A DNA stretch of 64,000 nucleotides from Prevotella sp. (GCA_017645905.1 JAGCNO010000001.1:1-64000), one strand, 5' to 3'; numbered from the stretch's first letter, positions 8,293 through 17,471 are shown. Numbers and translations are program-made. The notes: generated from the sequence alone by a model not told the origin.

Positions 8293-10765
8293 TCCGAGCC
8301 ATCCACCTGAAGGCTGCTGGCTGCACCACATAGCAGAGAACAACGGCCGAGAGGAGACCCACGATGGTGGCAAAGCCTACGGAGCGGATGGCGGGATGGA
8401 CAGCCAGGAGCATGGAGCCAACGGTGACCACAAGCACTACGACGCTGAAGAAGATGGCGGTCTTGTGGGCGGTCAGCAGTCTGCTCCTCTCCTTTACCTC
8501 CTCTGCTCCTTCACTCACCAGCCCGTGCATGATGAAGATGCTGTAGTCCACACCGATGCCGAAGATGAAGGTGGAGATGATGATGTTGATGAGGTTGAAC
8601 CTCATGCCGAAGATGGCCATCATACCCAAGACCATGAGCCAGCTGATGAGGATGGGTGCGAAGCCCAGCAAGGTGTGCTTGATGTTGAAGCGGAAACTGA
8701 CCAGCAGCACTAAGAAGACGAAGGCCATAGAGAGCCACTGCAGGATGTTGAAGTCCTCATTGAGCTTCAGCAGCGTGTCGGTAGTGTAGTAGTAGGTGTC
8801 GAGCACCATGAGGTTCGGCTCCTTGCAGACGGCATCGCAGATGCGCATGTAGTCGCTGTCATGGCTCCGCACAGAGTCGTTCTCACAGCGCACGGAGGTA
8901 AAGCAAAGGTAGTCGCCGCCGTAGGTCTGCTCCATGAGCGTACTTTGGTAGCCCTCAGGGATGAGACCGGCCTCGTAGAGCGCGTCGGGTTCATAATCAG
9001 CGGTGGCGAGGTCGAAGAAGGGCTCGAAAGCGTCGGGGAGCATTCCGGCCTGTGGGGCTGTCTCAGCGATGAGACGACGGGCAGCGGTGAGACGCTCGTC
9101 GGTCCAGTAGTCATGCCAGGCGTCGATGTTCCGCTGCTGCACGTCAAGCGGGATGAAGATACGGTCGGTAGGAGTATAGTCCTTCACCATTCCCAGCTTC
9201 GTAAGAGAGTCGAGCTTCTGACGTAACAAGCCGAAGTTGTGCAGGGCCTCCTCCATCGTCTTACCAGAGGAAGCGAAGTATTTCTCCTTATCGCCGGTGA
9301 AGGTCTTTGAGCGCAGCAGCTGTTCGGAGTACTCCACACGGGCATCGTCGTAGCCCAGATTGTGCATGTCGGCATCGAAGAGCGTTCCCTTCCACAGCCA
9401 GGCTCCCACACACACCATGACGACAGCCATCACGGCGGCGATGAGCCACGGCTTGCGGTCGAAGGGATAGGCGTTGATTTTATCGACTATTGACCATTGA
9501 CCATTAGCCGTTGGCTGCGCGTTGGAACGGCCAATGAATAAGAGCTGCGGCAAATAGACGAGGCTGAACAGCGTGGTGGCCGCGATGGCTAAGGCGGCGA
9601 AAAGTCCGAAGTCCTGCAACAGGTCGGTGTTGGTGAAAAAGAGTCCGCCAAAGGAGCCTATGGTGGTGATACAGCCCAGCAGCAGCGGCTTCGTCTGCTC
9701 GCGCAGCAGCTGTTCCCCGTCCTTGACAAAATGGCGGTGGGTGAGCACGTGGAGCACATAGCTCAGCGCCACGCCGAGCACTACACCGCCTATACCCAAG
9801 GCAAGCAATGAGAACTGTCCGCGCAGGAAGTACATCACGGCCATGGCGAAGAGCGTGCCGAAAGCTACGGGCAGCAGCAACAGCGGCAGTGTGTCCCAGC
9901 GTCGGAAGCACACCATAATAAAAAGCAGCACCAATACCAGCGAACCGGCGATGGTAGTTGTCAAGTCGTGCTTAATAACGGTAGAGTTGTAGTAGCCACT
10001 GGCTGGCGTACCGTGGTAGCAGATGTTAATATCCGGCACGGCAACGGCAAAACTGTCTATCAGCTCGTTCATACGAGCGAAGAGCGCAGAACCTTCTCCA
10101 GTATTCGTAGCCGAGAACTGCGGAGTGATAAACGCTATGCAGACGGATGAGTCGTTGACGAAGAAATGACCGTCGATAGTCGTGTAGCTGCCGCCGCCGA
10201 CATTGAGCAGCGGAGCCATCTGGTCGGCCAGTACATTACGGAGGCCAAGCGGGTCGCTCTGAATCAATTCGGGATACATGCTGCCGAACTCGCCCTCTAA
10301 GTCCTCACGGTTCTGCTCCATCTGCCGCTTGATGTGTTCTGAGGTGAGCAGGGTGTCGAAGGCAACGTAGGCCGAAGTGTCGATATAGGCGGGCAGATGC
10401 TCCTGCAAATAGGCGATGGCATCGGGGAGCAGGTCATCGGGGAGGCGGTGGAAGATGTCTGCCAATGAGTCAGTAAGCAAAGCATCTACGAAGGCATCAC
10501 AGGTCTCAGCCATCTGTTCCGTAGTGACAGCGGCATCCTTACGCTCAAAGAGCAGGAAGGTCTTGTCCTTGATACGCAAGTCGGCAAAGGCGAGCTTCGT
10601 GGTGCCGTCCTCGTTGCGTGACGACGGCATCAGCTTGTTGATATCCTCCTCCAAGTGGAGCTGCATGGCGAAATAGCCAAAGAACGCAAAAAGCGCAACC
10701 ATCGACAGCCAGCATTGCAGCCGGTGCCGATGGAAGTAGCGGTAGATAAATATAAAAGGATTCAC
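8270..10765 (-). CDS. MMPL/RND family exporter (aryl-polyene/lipid type)
   Basis: This is an 831-residue membrane protein with two halves, each of a periplasmic domain and a helix bundle, as in MMPL/SSD transporters. One N-terminal helix, residues about 45-220 periplasmic, helices about 225-400, then the second set. It probably moves a lipid product across the inner membrane, as MMPL proteins of aryl-polyene clusters do. It overlaps the dehydratase gene by 4 nt (ATGA). Two oddities: a linker at residues about 412-427 is encoded by an AATGGTCAATGGTCAAT-type repeat, and the C-terminus (RKNGFFS) and stop codon come from the 22-bp array. Confidence 0.88.
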   Translation of the reverse strand: MNPFIFIYRYFHRHRLQCWLSMVALFAFFGYFAMQLHLEEDINKLMPSSRNEDGTTKLAFADLRIKDKTFLLFERKDAAVTTEQMAETCDAFVDALLTDSLADIFHRLPDDLLPDAIAYLQEHLPAYIDTSAYVAFDTLLTSEHIKRQMEQNREDLEGEFGSMYPELIQSDPLGLRNVLADQMAPLLNVGGGSYTTIDGHFFVNDSSVCIAFITPQFSATNTGEGSALFARMNELIDSFAVAVPDINICYHGTPASGYYNSTVIKHDLTTTIAGSLVLVLLFIMVCFRRWDTLPLLLLPVAFGTLFAMAVMYFLRGQFSLLALGIGGVVLGVALSYVLHVLTHRHFVKDGEQLLREQTKPLLLGCITTIGSFGGLFFTNTDLLQDFGLFAALAIAATTLFSLVYLPQLLFIGRSNAQPTANGQWSIVDKINAYPFDRKPWLIAAVMAVVMVCVGAWLWKGTLFDADMHNLGYDDARVEYSEQLLRSKTFTGDKEKYFASSGKTMEEALHNFGLLRQKLDSLTKLGMVKDYTPTDRIFIPLDVQQRNIDAWHDYWTDERLTAARRLIAETAPQAGMLPDAFEPFFDLATADYEPDALYEAGLIPEGYQSTLMEQTYGGDYLCFTSVRCENDSVRSHDSDYMRICDAVCKEPNLMVLDTYYYTTDTLLKLNEDFNILQWLSMAFVFLVLLVSFRFNIKHTLLGFAPILISWLMVLGMMAIFGMRFNLINIIISTFIFGIGVDYSIFIMHGLVSEGAEEVKERSRLLTAHKTAIFFSVVVLVVTVGSMLLAVHPAIRSVGFATIVGLLSAVVLCYVVQPAAFRWMARRKNGFFS

Positions 10766-11178
10766 TGCATGAACACTTTGATGTTGATTCTTGCCACGGT
10801 CTCGCCGTCAATGGCGGTCTCGCATTTCGCCAAGGTGACGTTGCCGAAGGTCATGCCCATCTGCACCGTCGTCACGAGACGTTCGCCGACCTTAGGCCGT
10901 CGGAGACACTCGAAATGTTTCACCTCGCCGATGATACCTACGGGTGGATTGTCACTTCCGGCAGCCCTATAACCAGCAAGCGCAGACACCGACTGTGCCT
11001 GATGCTCGATGATTCCGCTCTCGGAAAGTTCGCCGTCATCGAGGATGAAATAATTGTTACGGCTGATACATAGTGCAGTAGCAGCACTGTCATCAGACAA
11101 AGGCTCAAACCCGTCGACCATCATAAACGGTGGCCGCTGGGGAATGAGCCGCTCTATGTCCTTACCAGCGTATTTCAA
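10762..11178 (-). CDS. 3-hydroxyacyl-ACP dehydratase, hotdog fold (ApeI/FabZ-like)
   Basis: The 138-residue protein starts MKYAGKDIERLIPQRPPFMM; the LIPQRPPFMMVD segment is typical of FabA/FabZ and ApeP/ApeI-like dehydratases. IIEHQAQSVSALAG fits the hotdog helix. It likely removes water from 3-hydroxyacyl-ACP carried by the adjacent ACP. ATGA overlaps exist on both sides: 11175-11178 with the ACP and 10762-10765 with the MMPL gene, so translation is coupled. The catalytic residues differ from canonical FabZ, so the exact chemistry is inferred. Confidence 0.85.
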   Translation of the reverse strand: MKYAGKDIERLIPQRPPFMMVDGFEPLSDDSAATALCISRNNYFILDDGELSESGIIEHQAQSVSALAGYRAAGSDNPPVGIIGEVKHFECLRRPKVGERLVTTVQMGMTFGNVTLAKCETAIDGETVARINIKVFMQ

Positions 11179-11417
11179 GCGAGGTGCTGCTCGATGTAGT
11201 CGTAGAGGTTGGTAAAGGTCTGAATCTTCTTAAGATCCTCAACGGGAATGGTAATCTTGTAGGTGAACTGCACCAGTGCGATGAGGTCTACGAGGTTAAT
11301 GCTGTCCAGGTTGAGGGTTTCCTTAAGGTTGGCCTCGGGAGCAAATTCCGATGCCTCCACCTCGAACTCTTCTGCCAGCAGGTTGTTCACCTGCTCAATG
11401 ATTTCTTCTCTTGTCAT
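11175..11417 (-). CDS. Acyl carrier protein of the lipid/polyene cassette
   Basis: The 80-residue ACP starts MTREEIIEQVNNLLAEEFEV, with phosphopantetheine site Ser39 in NLDSINLVDL. It is distinct from the housekeeping AcpP at 915-1151 (LDSIN instead of ADSLD). It likely serves the neighbouring ketosynthase and dehydratase. The stop overlaps the dehydratase start. A 119-bp inverted repeat separates it from the ketosynthase gene. Confidence 0.92.
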   Translation of the reverse strand: MTREEIIEQVNNLLAEEFEVEASEFAPEANLKETLNLDSINLVDLIALVQFTYKITIPVEDLKKIQTFTNLYDYIEQHLA

Positions 11418-11423
11418 TTTTTT

Positions 11424-11542
11424 AGCCCCCTAAGTCAGGGGGATGGGGGTCTGAACAAGCGACCATCGACCCAAAAATAATTAATGGTATAATTGGGGGA
11501 ACTGCGCTTGTTCAGACCCCCAACCCCCTAACTTAGGGGGCT
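11424..11542. repeat. 119-bp inverted repeat between ketosynthase and ACP genes
   Basis: The 38-nt arms at 11424-11461 and 11505-11542 are complementary except at two positions, with a 43-nt AT-rich loop. The ketosynthase stop codon (11533-11535) lies inside one arm. Sub-motifs AGCCCCCTAA and GTCTGAACA recur in the element at 851-909. Confidence 0.85.
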
Positions 11543-12750
11543 TTGATGATGAGCGTGGAGTTGGTTCCTCCGAATCCGAAGCTGTTGGAGAGGAACATGT
11601 CGAAGTGACAGTCCTTGCGCTCTCCGAGCACGTTGATGCACGCCGTCTCCTCGTCAGGGTTCTCGAAGTTGAGCGACCCAGCGATAAAGTCGTTCTGCAT
11701 CATCAGCATGGAGTAGATGATTTCCGATGCTCCGGCCATCCACATCTCATGTCCTGTCTGGCTCTTCGTCGATGTCACTGGCACCCGGTAGTCGCCGAAA
11801 GCCTGTGCGATGGCCTGAGCCTCTCGGGCGTCGCCAATCTTCGTAGAGGTGGCATGAGCATTGACGTAACCGATATCGCGGGGATTCACGCCGGCACTCT
11901 TCAGGCAAAGCTCCAAGGAGCGAGCCGGACCGGCCACGTTAGGTGTCGAAATATGGTCACCGTTGCCAGAGAAGCCCCAGCCTACGATTTCTGCAAGGAT
12001 GGGAGCCCCACGACGCTGTGCGTGCTCCAGGCTCTCCACGATAAGCGTTGCACCGCCGCCGCTGGGCACCAGTCCGTCGCGGTCGCGGTCAAAGGGACGG
12101 CTGGCCTTCTCAGGAGCATCCACTCGGGTAGAGAAGGTCTGCAGGGCATCGAAGGCAGCAATGCCGTACATGTTATTCTCCTCGGCACCGCCACAGACGA
12201 TGCAGTCCTGCAGTCCGTTGCGGATGAGCAGGAAAGCCAGTCCGAGCGACTGTGAGCCGCTGGCGCAGGCTGCCGATGCCGTAAGGTTAATGCCCTTCAG
12301 GTGGAAGAGCGTGGCAAGGTTCATCGTCACCGTCGAGTTCATCGACTTGAAGATGGCGCCACTGCCACAGGCTGCCGTAGAGCCGGCCTGACGGAACTTG
12401 TCCATAGCAATCATAGTGTCCTCAGCCACGGAGTCATTGCCGTAGATGACACCCACCTCGTGAGCGTCGATATAGTCCTGGTCAAGGCGGGCCTGCTCCA
12501 AAGCCTGGAGTGTGGCCATGTAAGCATACTGTGCCTCCTCGGGCATCATCTGCCTGACGTTTCGGCTCAGCATTTTCTTCAGGTCGCACTTCGGCACGTT
12601 GCCGCACATGGGTGACCGGAATCCAGCTGCCTGGCGCTCCTCGCTGAAGATGATACCGCTGCGGCCCTCGTAGAGCGACTGCCGCACCTCGTCAAGACTT
12701 GTTCCTAAGCAGGACCAGATGCCCATGCCAGTTATTACTACTCTGTTCAT
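11533..12750 (-). CDS. Beta-ketoacyl-ACP synthase (FabB/FabF-like) of the lipid/polyene cassette
   Basis: This is a 405-residue thiolase-fold condensing enzyme. The catalytic triad is visible: Cys162 (ASAACASGS), His299 (NAHATST) and His334 (KSQTGHEM). It begins MNRVVITGMGIWSCLG. The neighbours (ACP, dehydratase, MMPL exporter, FAD oxidoreductase) make a specialised aryl-polyene or flexirubin-like elongation system more likely than primary fatty-acid synthesis, which fabF at 1-824 can serve. No ketoreductase, ammonia lyase, adenylation enzyme or second ketosynthase is in the window, so the cassette is partial or depends on genes elsewhere. Confidence 0.93.
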   Translation of the reverse strand: MNRVVITGMGIWSCLGTSLDEVRQSLYEGRSGIIFSEERQAAGFRSPMCGNVPKCDLKKMLSRNVRQMMPEEAQYAYMATLQALEQARLDQDYIDAHEVGVIYGNDSVAEDTMIAMDKFRQAGSTAACGSGAIFKSMNSTVTMNLATLFHLKGINLTASAACASGSQSLGLAFLLIRNGLQDCIVCGGAEENNMYGIAAFDALQTFSTRVDAPEKASRPFDRDRDGLVPSGGGATLIVESLEHAQRRGAPILAEIVGWGFSGNGDHISTPNVAGPARSLELCLKSAGVNPRDIGYVNAHATSTKIGDAREAQAIAQAFGDYRVPVTSTKSQTGHEMWMAGASEIIYSMLMMQNDFIAGSLNFENPDEETACINVLGERKDCHFDMFLSNSFGFGGTNSTLIIKAP

Positions 12751-12784
12751 TTCTTTTTCGTAATTTCGTTATAACGTTATATCG

Positions 12785-13921
12785 CTATTTCGTAATGGTT
12801 TTCGTATAGCATCGGCGCCGTTTCACCGTCTTGGGGTTAAGTGGCTTCCACTGATTCAGCTCCCGAACATTATCCTCGAGTTGCGGGCCTGTCTCGGCCC
12901 AACGTATACCATATTTATTATATAGCGGTATGAGGTCCTCGAAGAAGAGAGCATTCACGCCCAGACCCTGATAGTCAGGACGCACGGCAATGAGGAGCAT
13001 CTCGGCATGGTCGGCCTTGTTCCATTTCAGTCCGCCGAGCAGTGGCCACCACCCGAAGGGCCAAATCCGGCCGCCAGAGCGCTGGAAAGCCTCCACCATG
13101 CTCGTCATGGTGATGGCCACGCCTACCAGCTCGCCCTTCTTGTTCTCCACCAGCGGGATGAACTGCTTGTCTACCATGGCGATATACTGCTTCACGAAGT
13201 CGTCTATCTGTCCTTCCGACAGCTCGGTATATCCGAACAGCGGACTGTAGGCGGCATTGAGCAAGTGGAAGATTTTCTTACCATACTCTCCGCGAATGTC
13301 CTTGTCCTTCACCTTAATGACTTTGAGTCCCACCTGCTCGCGGGCATATTGTGCCACACGCAGATACTTCGCCGGAATCTCCTGCGGCACTTCCACGCGA
13401 ACCTGTAGCCAGTCGGCCTCTTTCTCAAAGCCCAACGCCTCCAAGTGGCGAGGGTAGTAGTCGTAGTTGTAGATGGCTGTTACCGACCCCGTGAGGTCGA
13501 AATCCTCTACGAGCATACCTTCCTTGTCGAAGTCGGTGATGCCCATCGGCCCCTGTATGCGGTCCATGCCGCGTTCCAGGCCCCACTGTGCGACAGCGTC
13601 AAGCAGCGCCCGCGAAACCTCCTGGTCGTCGATGAACTCAATGAAGCCGAATCGCACGTTGCGCTTGTTCCATTTCTGGTTGGCGTGGTGGTTGATGATT
13701 CCTGCTATCCGGCCAACAGGCTTGCCGTCACGATAGGCAACGAAAGGCTGAATGTCGGTGAATTCCAACCCAGCATTTCTTTTCGGGTTGAACATATCGC
13801 GCACTTCGCGCTCAAGGTCGGGCACATACTGCTTGCAATGAGCATAATGCCCTCGCGTGAAATGGACGAAATCGTCCATCTCCTTTCCTGTCTCAACCTT
13901 TTTAACGCATAACGTGCTCAT
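12785..13921 (-). CDS. GNAT-like acyltransferase, YghO/bacterial-ceramide-synthase-like
   Basis: The 378-residue protein has a GNAT-like half (AYRDGKPVGRIAGIIN near residue 65) and a second GNAT-like part ending in AVRPDYQGLGVNALFFEDL. It resembles the YghO family, which I recall includes bacterial ceramide synthase. A paralog of the same size sits at 43040-44200. An in-frame start at 13942 falls over a TAATTTTG promoter box, so MSTLCVKK at 13921 is chosen. It precedes the ketosynthase by 34 nt and may acylate an amine using an ACP- or CoA-bound chain. No serine palmitoyltransferase gene is present, so a sphingolipid role is only a possibility. Confidence 0.75.
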   Translation of the reverse strand: MSTLCVKKVETGKEMDDFVHFTRGHYAHCKQYVPDLEREVRDMFNPKRNAGLEFTDIQPFVAYRDGKPVGRIAGIINHHANQKWNKRNVRFGFIEFIDDQEVSRALLDAVAQWGLERGMDRIQGPMGITDFDKEGMLVEDFDLTGSVTAIYNYDYYPRHLEALGFEKEADWLQVRVEVPQEIPAKYLRVAQYAREQVGLKVIKVKDKDIRGEYGKKIFHLLNAAYSPLFGYTELSEGQIDDFVKQYIAMVDKQFIPLVENKKGELVGVAITMTSMVEAFQRSGGRIWPFGWWPLLGGLKWNKADHAEMLLIAVRPDYQGLGVNALFFEDLIPLYNKYGIRWAETGPQLEDNVRELNQWKPLNPKTVKRRRCYTKTITK

Positions 13922-13929
13922 TTGGACGG

Positions 13930-13937
13930 CAAAATTA
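13930..13937 (-). promoter_or_regulatory. Probable -7 box for the GNAT-ketosynthase operon
   Basis: TAATTTTG on the minus strand, 9 nt before the chosen start at 13921. No TTTG at the usual spacing was found. Confidence 0.4.
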
Positions 13938-14044
13938 CACATATTTATGGAAATAACGTTGCTCCAAAAGTCCCAAAAAACACTCTTTTTTACTTAACAA
14001 CGTTTATTAACACAAAGATAAAAGTCCATTACACCACTTTTGAT

Positions 14045-14052
14045 TACCTTTG
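14045..14052 (+). promoter_or_regulatory. -7 box for mutY
   Basis: TACCTTTG, 18 nt before the ATG at 14071. An upstream in-frame ATG at 14050 lies inside this box, which supports the later start. Confidence 0.55.
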
Positions 14053-14070
14053 CCGACGTATACAACAAAC

Positions 14071-15162
14071 ATGAGTTTCACGACGACACTACTGCAATGG
14101 TTCAGGGAGAACGGCCGCGACCTGCCCTGGCGGCAGACACGCGCCCCTTACGCCGTGTGGCTTTCGGAAATCATCCTTCAGCAGACACGCACGGAGCAGG
14201 GCCGCCCCTACTGGGAGCGGTTCATGCGCCGCTGGCCCACCGTGGAGCAGCTGGCTGCGGCCACTGAGGACGAAGTGCTGCGCGAGTGGCAGGGCCTGGG
14301 CTACTACAGCCGGGCCCGCAACCTGCACAAGGCCGCCCGGCAAGTGGTCGAAGCAGGCAGCTGGCCGCGCACCATCGACGGTCTGCGCGCGCTGAAGGGA
14401 GTGGGCGACTACACCGCCGCCGCCATCGGCAGCATCGCCTTCGACCTCCCTGCGGCTGTGGTCGACGGAAATGTCTACCGCGTGCTGGCCCGTCACTTCG
14501 GCATCGACACGCCCATCAACACCACGACGGGAAAACGTGAGTTTGCCGCCCTGGCGCAAAGCCTGCTGCCGCCCGGCGAAGCCTCAGCATACAATCAGGC
14601 CATTATGGACTTCGGGGCCATCCAGTGTACCCCCGTCAGCCCGCGCTGCGACGTCTGTCCGCTGTCCGAGACCTGCAGCGCCTTCAGGGCTGGCACCATC
14701 GGCACCCTGCCCGTGAAGCTGAAGAAGCTGGAGGTGAAGGAGCGCCGCCTCACCTATATCTATATACGCTGCCAGCACCAGACGGCCCTGCACCGCAGAC
14801 CCGCCGGAGACATCTGGCAAGGACTCTACGAGCCGCTCTGCCTTGACGCTGGCGGCGACCCTGCAGACCTCCTGAAACGGCTGGGCATGGCTGGCGCACA
14901 CCCAACGCTGATGAAAAAGAAGGTACGCCACGTGCTCACCCACCGGGTGCTCCTGGCCGACTTCTGGTACTGGGAGACCACCACGAGGCCGCCACTGCCC
15001 GAAGGCTATTTCTGGGTAGACGAATCAGACCTTGATGCCTACGCCGTGCCACGCCTCGTGGAGAAGCTCCTGAGTTTGAGCCGTTCAAACCCTGAGAAAG
15101 AACGGCTTATTCAATTTGAAAGAACGGCTTATTCGAGTCGAAAGAACGGCTTATTCTCATAG
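14071..15162 (+). CDS. mutY: A/G-specific adenine glycosylase
   Basis: This is a 363-residue base-excision repair enzyme that removes adenine opposite 8-oxoguanine. The HhH-GPD core shows Glu33 (SEIILQQT) and Asp132 (VDGNV) after LKGVGDYTAAA. The [4Fe-4S] cysteines are 186, 193, 196 and 202. A C-terminal NUDIX-like recognition domain follows (about 220-330). Residues about 335-363 are not family sequence: they are encoded by a 22-bp repeat array, read as KERLI, ERTAYS and RKNGLFS, and the stop TAG is part of the linker TCATAG. The native C-terminus has therefore been replaced or extended. Confidence 0.95.
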   Translation: MSFTTTLLQWFRENGRDLPWRQTRAPYAVWLSEIILQQTRTEQGRPYWERFMRRWPTVEQLAAATEDEVLREWQGLGYYSRARNLHKAARQVVEAGSWPRTIDGLRALKGVGDYTAAAIGSIAFDLPAAVVDGNVYRVLARHFGIDTPINTTTGKREFAALAQSLLPPGEASAYNQAIMDFGAIQCTPVSPRCDVCPLSETCSAFRAGTIGTLPVKLKKLEVKERRLTYIYIRCQHQTALHRRPAGDIWQGLYEPLCLDAGGDPADLLKRLGMAGAHPTLMKKKVRHVLTHRVLLADFWYWETTTRPPLPEGYFWVDESDLDAYAVPRLVEKLLSLSRSNPEKERLIQFERTAYSSRKNGLFS

Positions 15163-15178
15163 AAAGAACGGCTTATTC
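15074..15178. repeat. 22-bp repeat array C, overlapping the mutY 3' end
   Basis: Forward cores at 15096, 15118, 15140 and 15162 have a 22-bp period. A terminal variant at 15074-15090 is in phase and is itself a perfect hairpin, GTTTGA-GCCGT-TCAAAC. The array ends in TTATTCTCC. Confidence 0.95.
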
Positions 15179-15234
15179 TCCAAAGAGTAAACGACGCAAC
15201 CCACCGACAAGCATATTCAACAAACAATAACTAC

Positions 15235-17424
15235 ATGATTATGAAAACTTTACAACACCGCATTCCCTTTCTGTCGCTGCTACTCCTCTCGTGCACGCTG
15301 ATGTGCGAGGCAAAAGTGGTGACCAGCACCCAGGCCAAAACCGTAGCCAACAGTTTCCTAAACAAGAGCATGACGCTGCGCGAGCATCACAACCGCCTGC
15401 AGGCTCCGTCGCAGCAGACGACCGCAACCCCTGCCTACCACCTCTTCACAGGCACCGACGGCCGAGGCTTCGTCGTCGTCTCGGGCGACGACGTGGCACT
15501 GCCCGTCCTGGGCTATTCGCCCGACGCTCCCGTCAACGCCGACGGCACCCTGCCGCCCGCCATGCAGGAGCTGCTCGACGATTTGGAGAGCCAGATACGC
15601 CAGGCGCAGGATGCCGGCGCAGTACAGACGGACGAGGCTGCCCGACAGTGGCAGGCGGCGGCTGCCAACACTGGCAACACGGTGGTAAAGCTGGCCACTG
15701 CCACCTGGGGACAGGGCTCACCCTTCAACCAGCAGTGCCCGCTGGACAACGGCACCCGCTGCGTGTCAGGATGCGTGGCGACGGCATACGCCATCATGAT
15801 GAAGTACTATAGCTATCCCACAAAAGGATGGGGCACCTCAGAAGCCTACACCACCAGCACAAAAAGCCTGAACGTGGCCTCAAGAAACCTTAACCACTCC
15901 TACGACTGGAACAACATGCCCACACAGTACGCCTCAGGCCAATACACCACTACACAGGCCAACAACGTGGCACAGCTGATGGCCGACCTCGGAACGGTGT
16001 TCAAGATGGACTACACCGCAGACAACAGCACTGCTGCCCTGTATCAGCCCGACCTGTTCGCACATTTCGGATTCAATCCCGGCAACCATGAGCGGCTCGA
16101 CGACTATGCCATGAGCGACTGGATTATAATGATCAAGGACGAGCTCATCATGAAAAGACCCGTCGTCTATCGGGGTGCAGACGGCACGTCAGGCGGACAC
16201 GTCTTTCTCCTCGACGGCTATACCGACCAGAACTATTTCTCCGTGAACTGGGGATGGGGCGGAAACTACAACGGCTTCTTCGCCCTCAGCGCACTCACGC
16301 CCGGCACCTATAACTACAGCTCCGGCCAGCAGGCATGTTTCGACTGCGTGCCCTTCGCTGAAGCCACGACGGCAGAGACGGTGGCCATCGTCGACGGCAA
16401 TACACCATGCCCCTCGCTCGAAGCTGCCTTCGGCATGTCACAGACAGGAAAGGCAATGAGCATCAAGCTCGTCAAAGACACGAAAACCGACAATAAGATC
16501 ACCGTAGCAGAGGGGAAAGTGGTTACACTCGACCTCAACGGCCACGCAGTTGACACCTACGGAAACATCACCGTCAGGGGGAAGCTCACCGTGAAAGACA
16601 ATGTAGGCAGCGGAAAGATTTCGCTCGTCAGCTCGAATACCGGTGTGTTCAGCAACTATGGAGAGCTCATCATCGACGGTGGAACGTATGAGAACAAGGT
16701 GCCTTCCTACACCGACTCAGACTACCGCCGATGCGTCTGGAGCAACGAGGCATCGACAACACACATCAAGAACGGCACGTTCATCGCTAACTACCAAGTA
16801 TGCTGTTTCAACGGCAATGCAACCATTGACAACGGGGCGTTCACCAGCACGGGAAATAGCGCGGTCATCTCAAAATATAAGACCGATGGTAAACTCGTCA
16901 TCAACGGAGGCACCTTCGCACAGACAGGCGAGAAGCCCGGCAGCGGCACAGACTTCCGCCGGTGCCTATGGACCGAAGCCGGCTCTCACACTTACATCAA
17001 TGGCGGAAAGTACACCTGTAACACCACCTCACAGGCTGTGTGTATCAACGGAAACGCCCTTATCAACAGCGGCTCCATCGTCAACAAGGGCAGCGGATCA
17101 GGACTCGCTTCGGGCGGAGAAGTGAAGGTGAACTACTGCCAGATTAGCGCCACCACCATCTTGCGCATCTTTAACGATGCCAAGCTGAAGTGCGCCGGAG
17201 GACTCTACTCCCAGCAGGTGGCCAGCCAGTTCCTGGCCGAAGACTGCCTGTGCACAAGCAACACCGATGCCGAAACAAAGTCAGTCTACCCCTACAAGGT
17301 GTACGACCCGTACGCCAGTCCAGCCCATCAAGCCGGAAAACACGGAGATGTCAACGGCGACGGAATGGTCGACGTGGCCGACATTGGAGAGATTATTGAC
17401 ATCATGGCGGGAAAAGAAGAATAA
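15235..17424 (+). CDS. C10 family (streptopain-like) cysteine protease with dockerin-like tail
   Basis: The 729-residue secreted protein has a signal peptide (IPFLSLLLLSCTLMCEAK), then an N-terminal Spi-type inhibitory prodomain. The protease domain has Cys180 in RCVSGCVATAYA and His322 in TSGGHVFLLDGY, followed by the usual NWGWGG. Residues about 400-690 form beta-helix-like repeats (TLDLNGHAVDTYGNITVRG). The end, GDVNGDGMVDVADIGEIID, is a calcium-binding dockerin type I-like segment common in Prevotella exoproteins. It probably digests extracellular protein. Start: ATG 15235, or the Met at residue 3. No clear promoter was seen. Confidence 0.9.
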   Translation: MIMKTLQHRIPFLSLLLLSCTLMCEAKVVTSTQAKTVANSFLNKSMTLREHHNRLQAPSQQTTATPAYHLFTGTDGRGFVVVSGDDVALPVLGYSPDAPVNADGTLPPAMQELLDDLESQIRQAQDAGAVQTDEAARQWQAAAANTGNTVVKLATATWGQGSPFNQQCPLDNGTRCVSGCVATAYAIMMKYYSYPTKGWGTSEAYTTSTKSLNVASRNLNHSYDWNNMPTQYASGQYTTTQANNVAQLMADLGTVFKMDYTADNSTAALYQPDLFAHFGFNPGNHERLDDYAMSDWIIMIKDELIMKRPVVYRGADGTSGGHVFLLDGYTDQNYFSVNWGWGGNYNGFFALSALTPGTYNYSSGQQACFDCVPFAEATTAETVAIVDGNTPCPSLEAAFGMSQTGKAMSIKLVKDTKTDNKITVAEGKVVTLDLNGHAVDTYGNITVRGKLTVKDNVGSGKISLVSSNTGVFSNYGELIIDGGTYENKVPSYTDSDYRRCVWSNEASTTHIKNGTFIANYQVCCFNGNATIDNGAFTSTGNSAVISKYKTDGKLVINGGTFAQTGEKPGSGTDFRRCLWTEAGSHTYINGGKYTCNTTSQAVCINGNALINSGSIVNKGSGSGLASGGEVKVNYCQISATTILRIFNDAKLKCAGGLYSQQVASQFLAEDCLCTSNTDAETKSVYPYKVYDPYASPAHQAGKHGDVNGDGMVDVADIGEIIDIMAGKEE

Positions 17425-17439
17425 ATGTTGGTTGATTTA

Positions 17440-17471
17440 TTTGCCAGTTCGCAAATTATTTCGTAATTTTG
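17440..17471 (+). promoter_or_regulatory. Bacteroidetes-type promoter for the sugar kinase gene
   Basis: TTTG at 17440-17443, a 20-nt spacer, then TAATTTTG at 17464-17471. The ATG follows 20 nt later. Confidence 0.7.
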
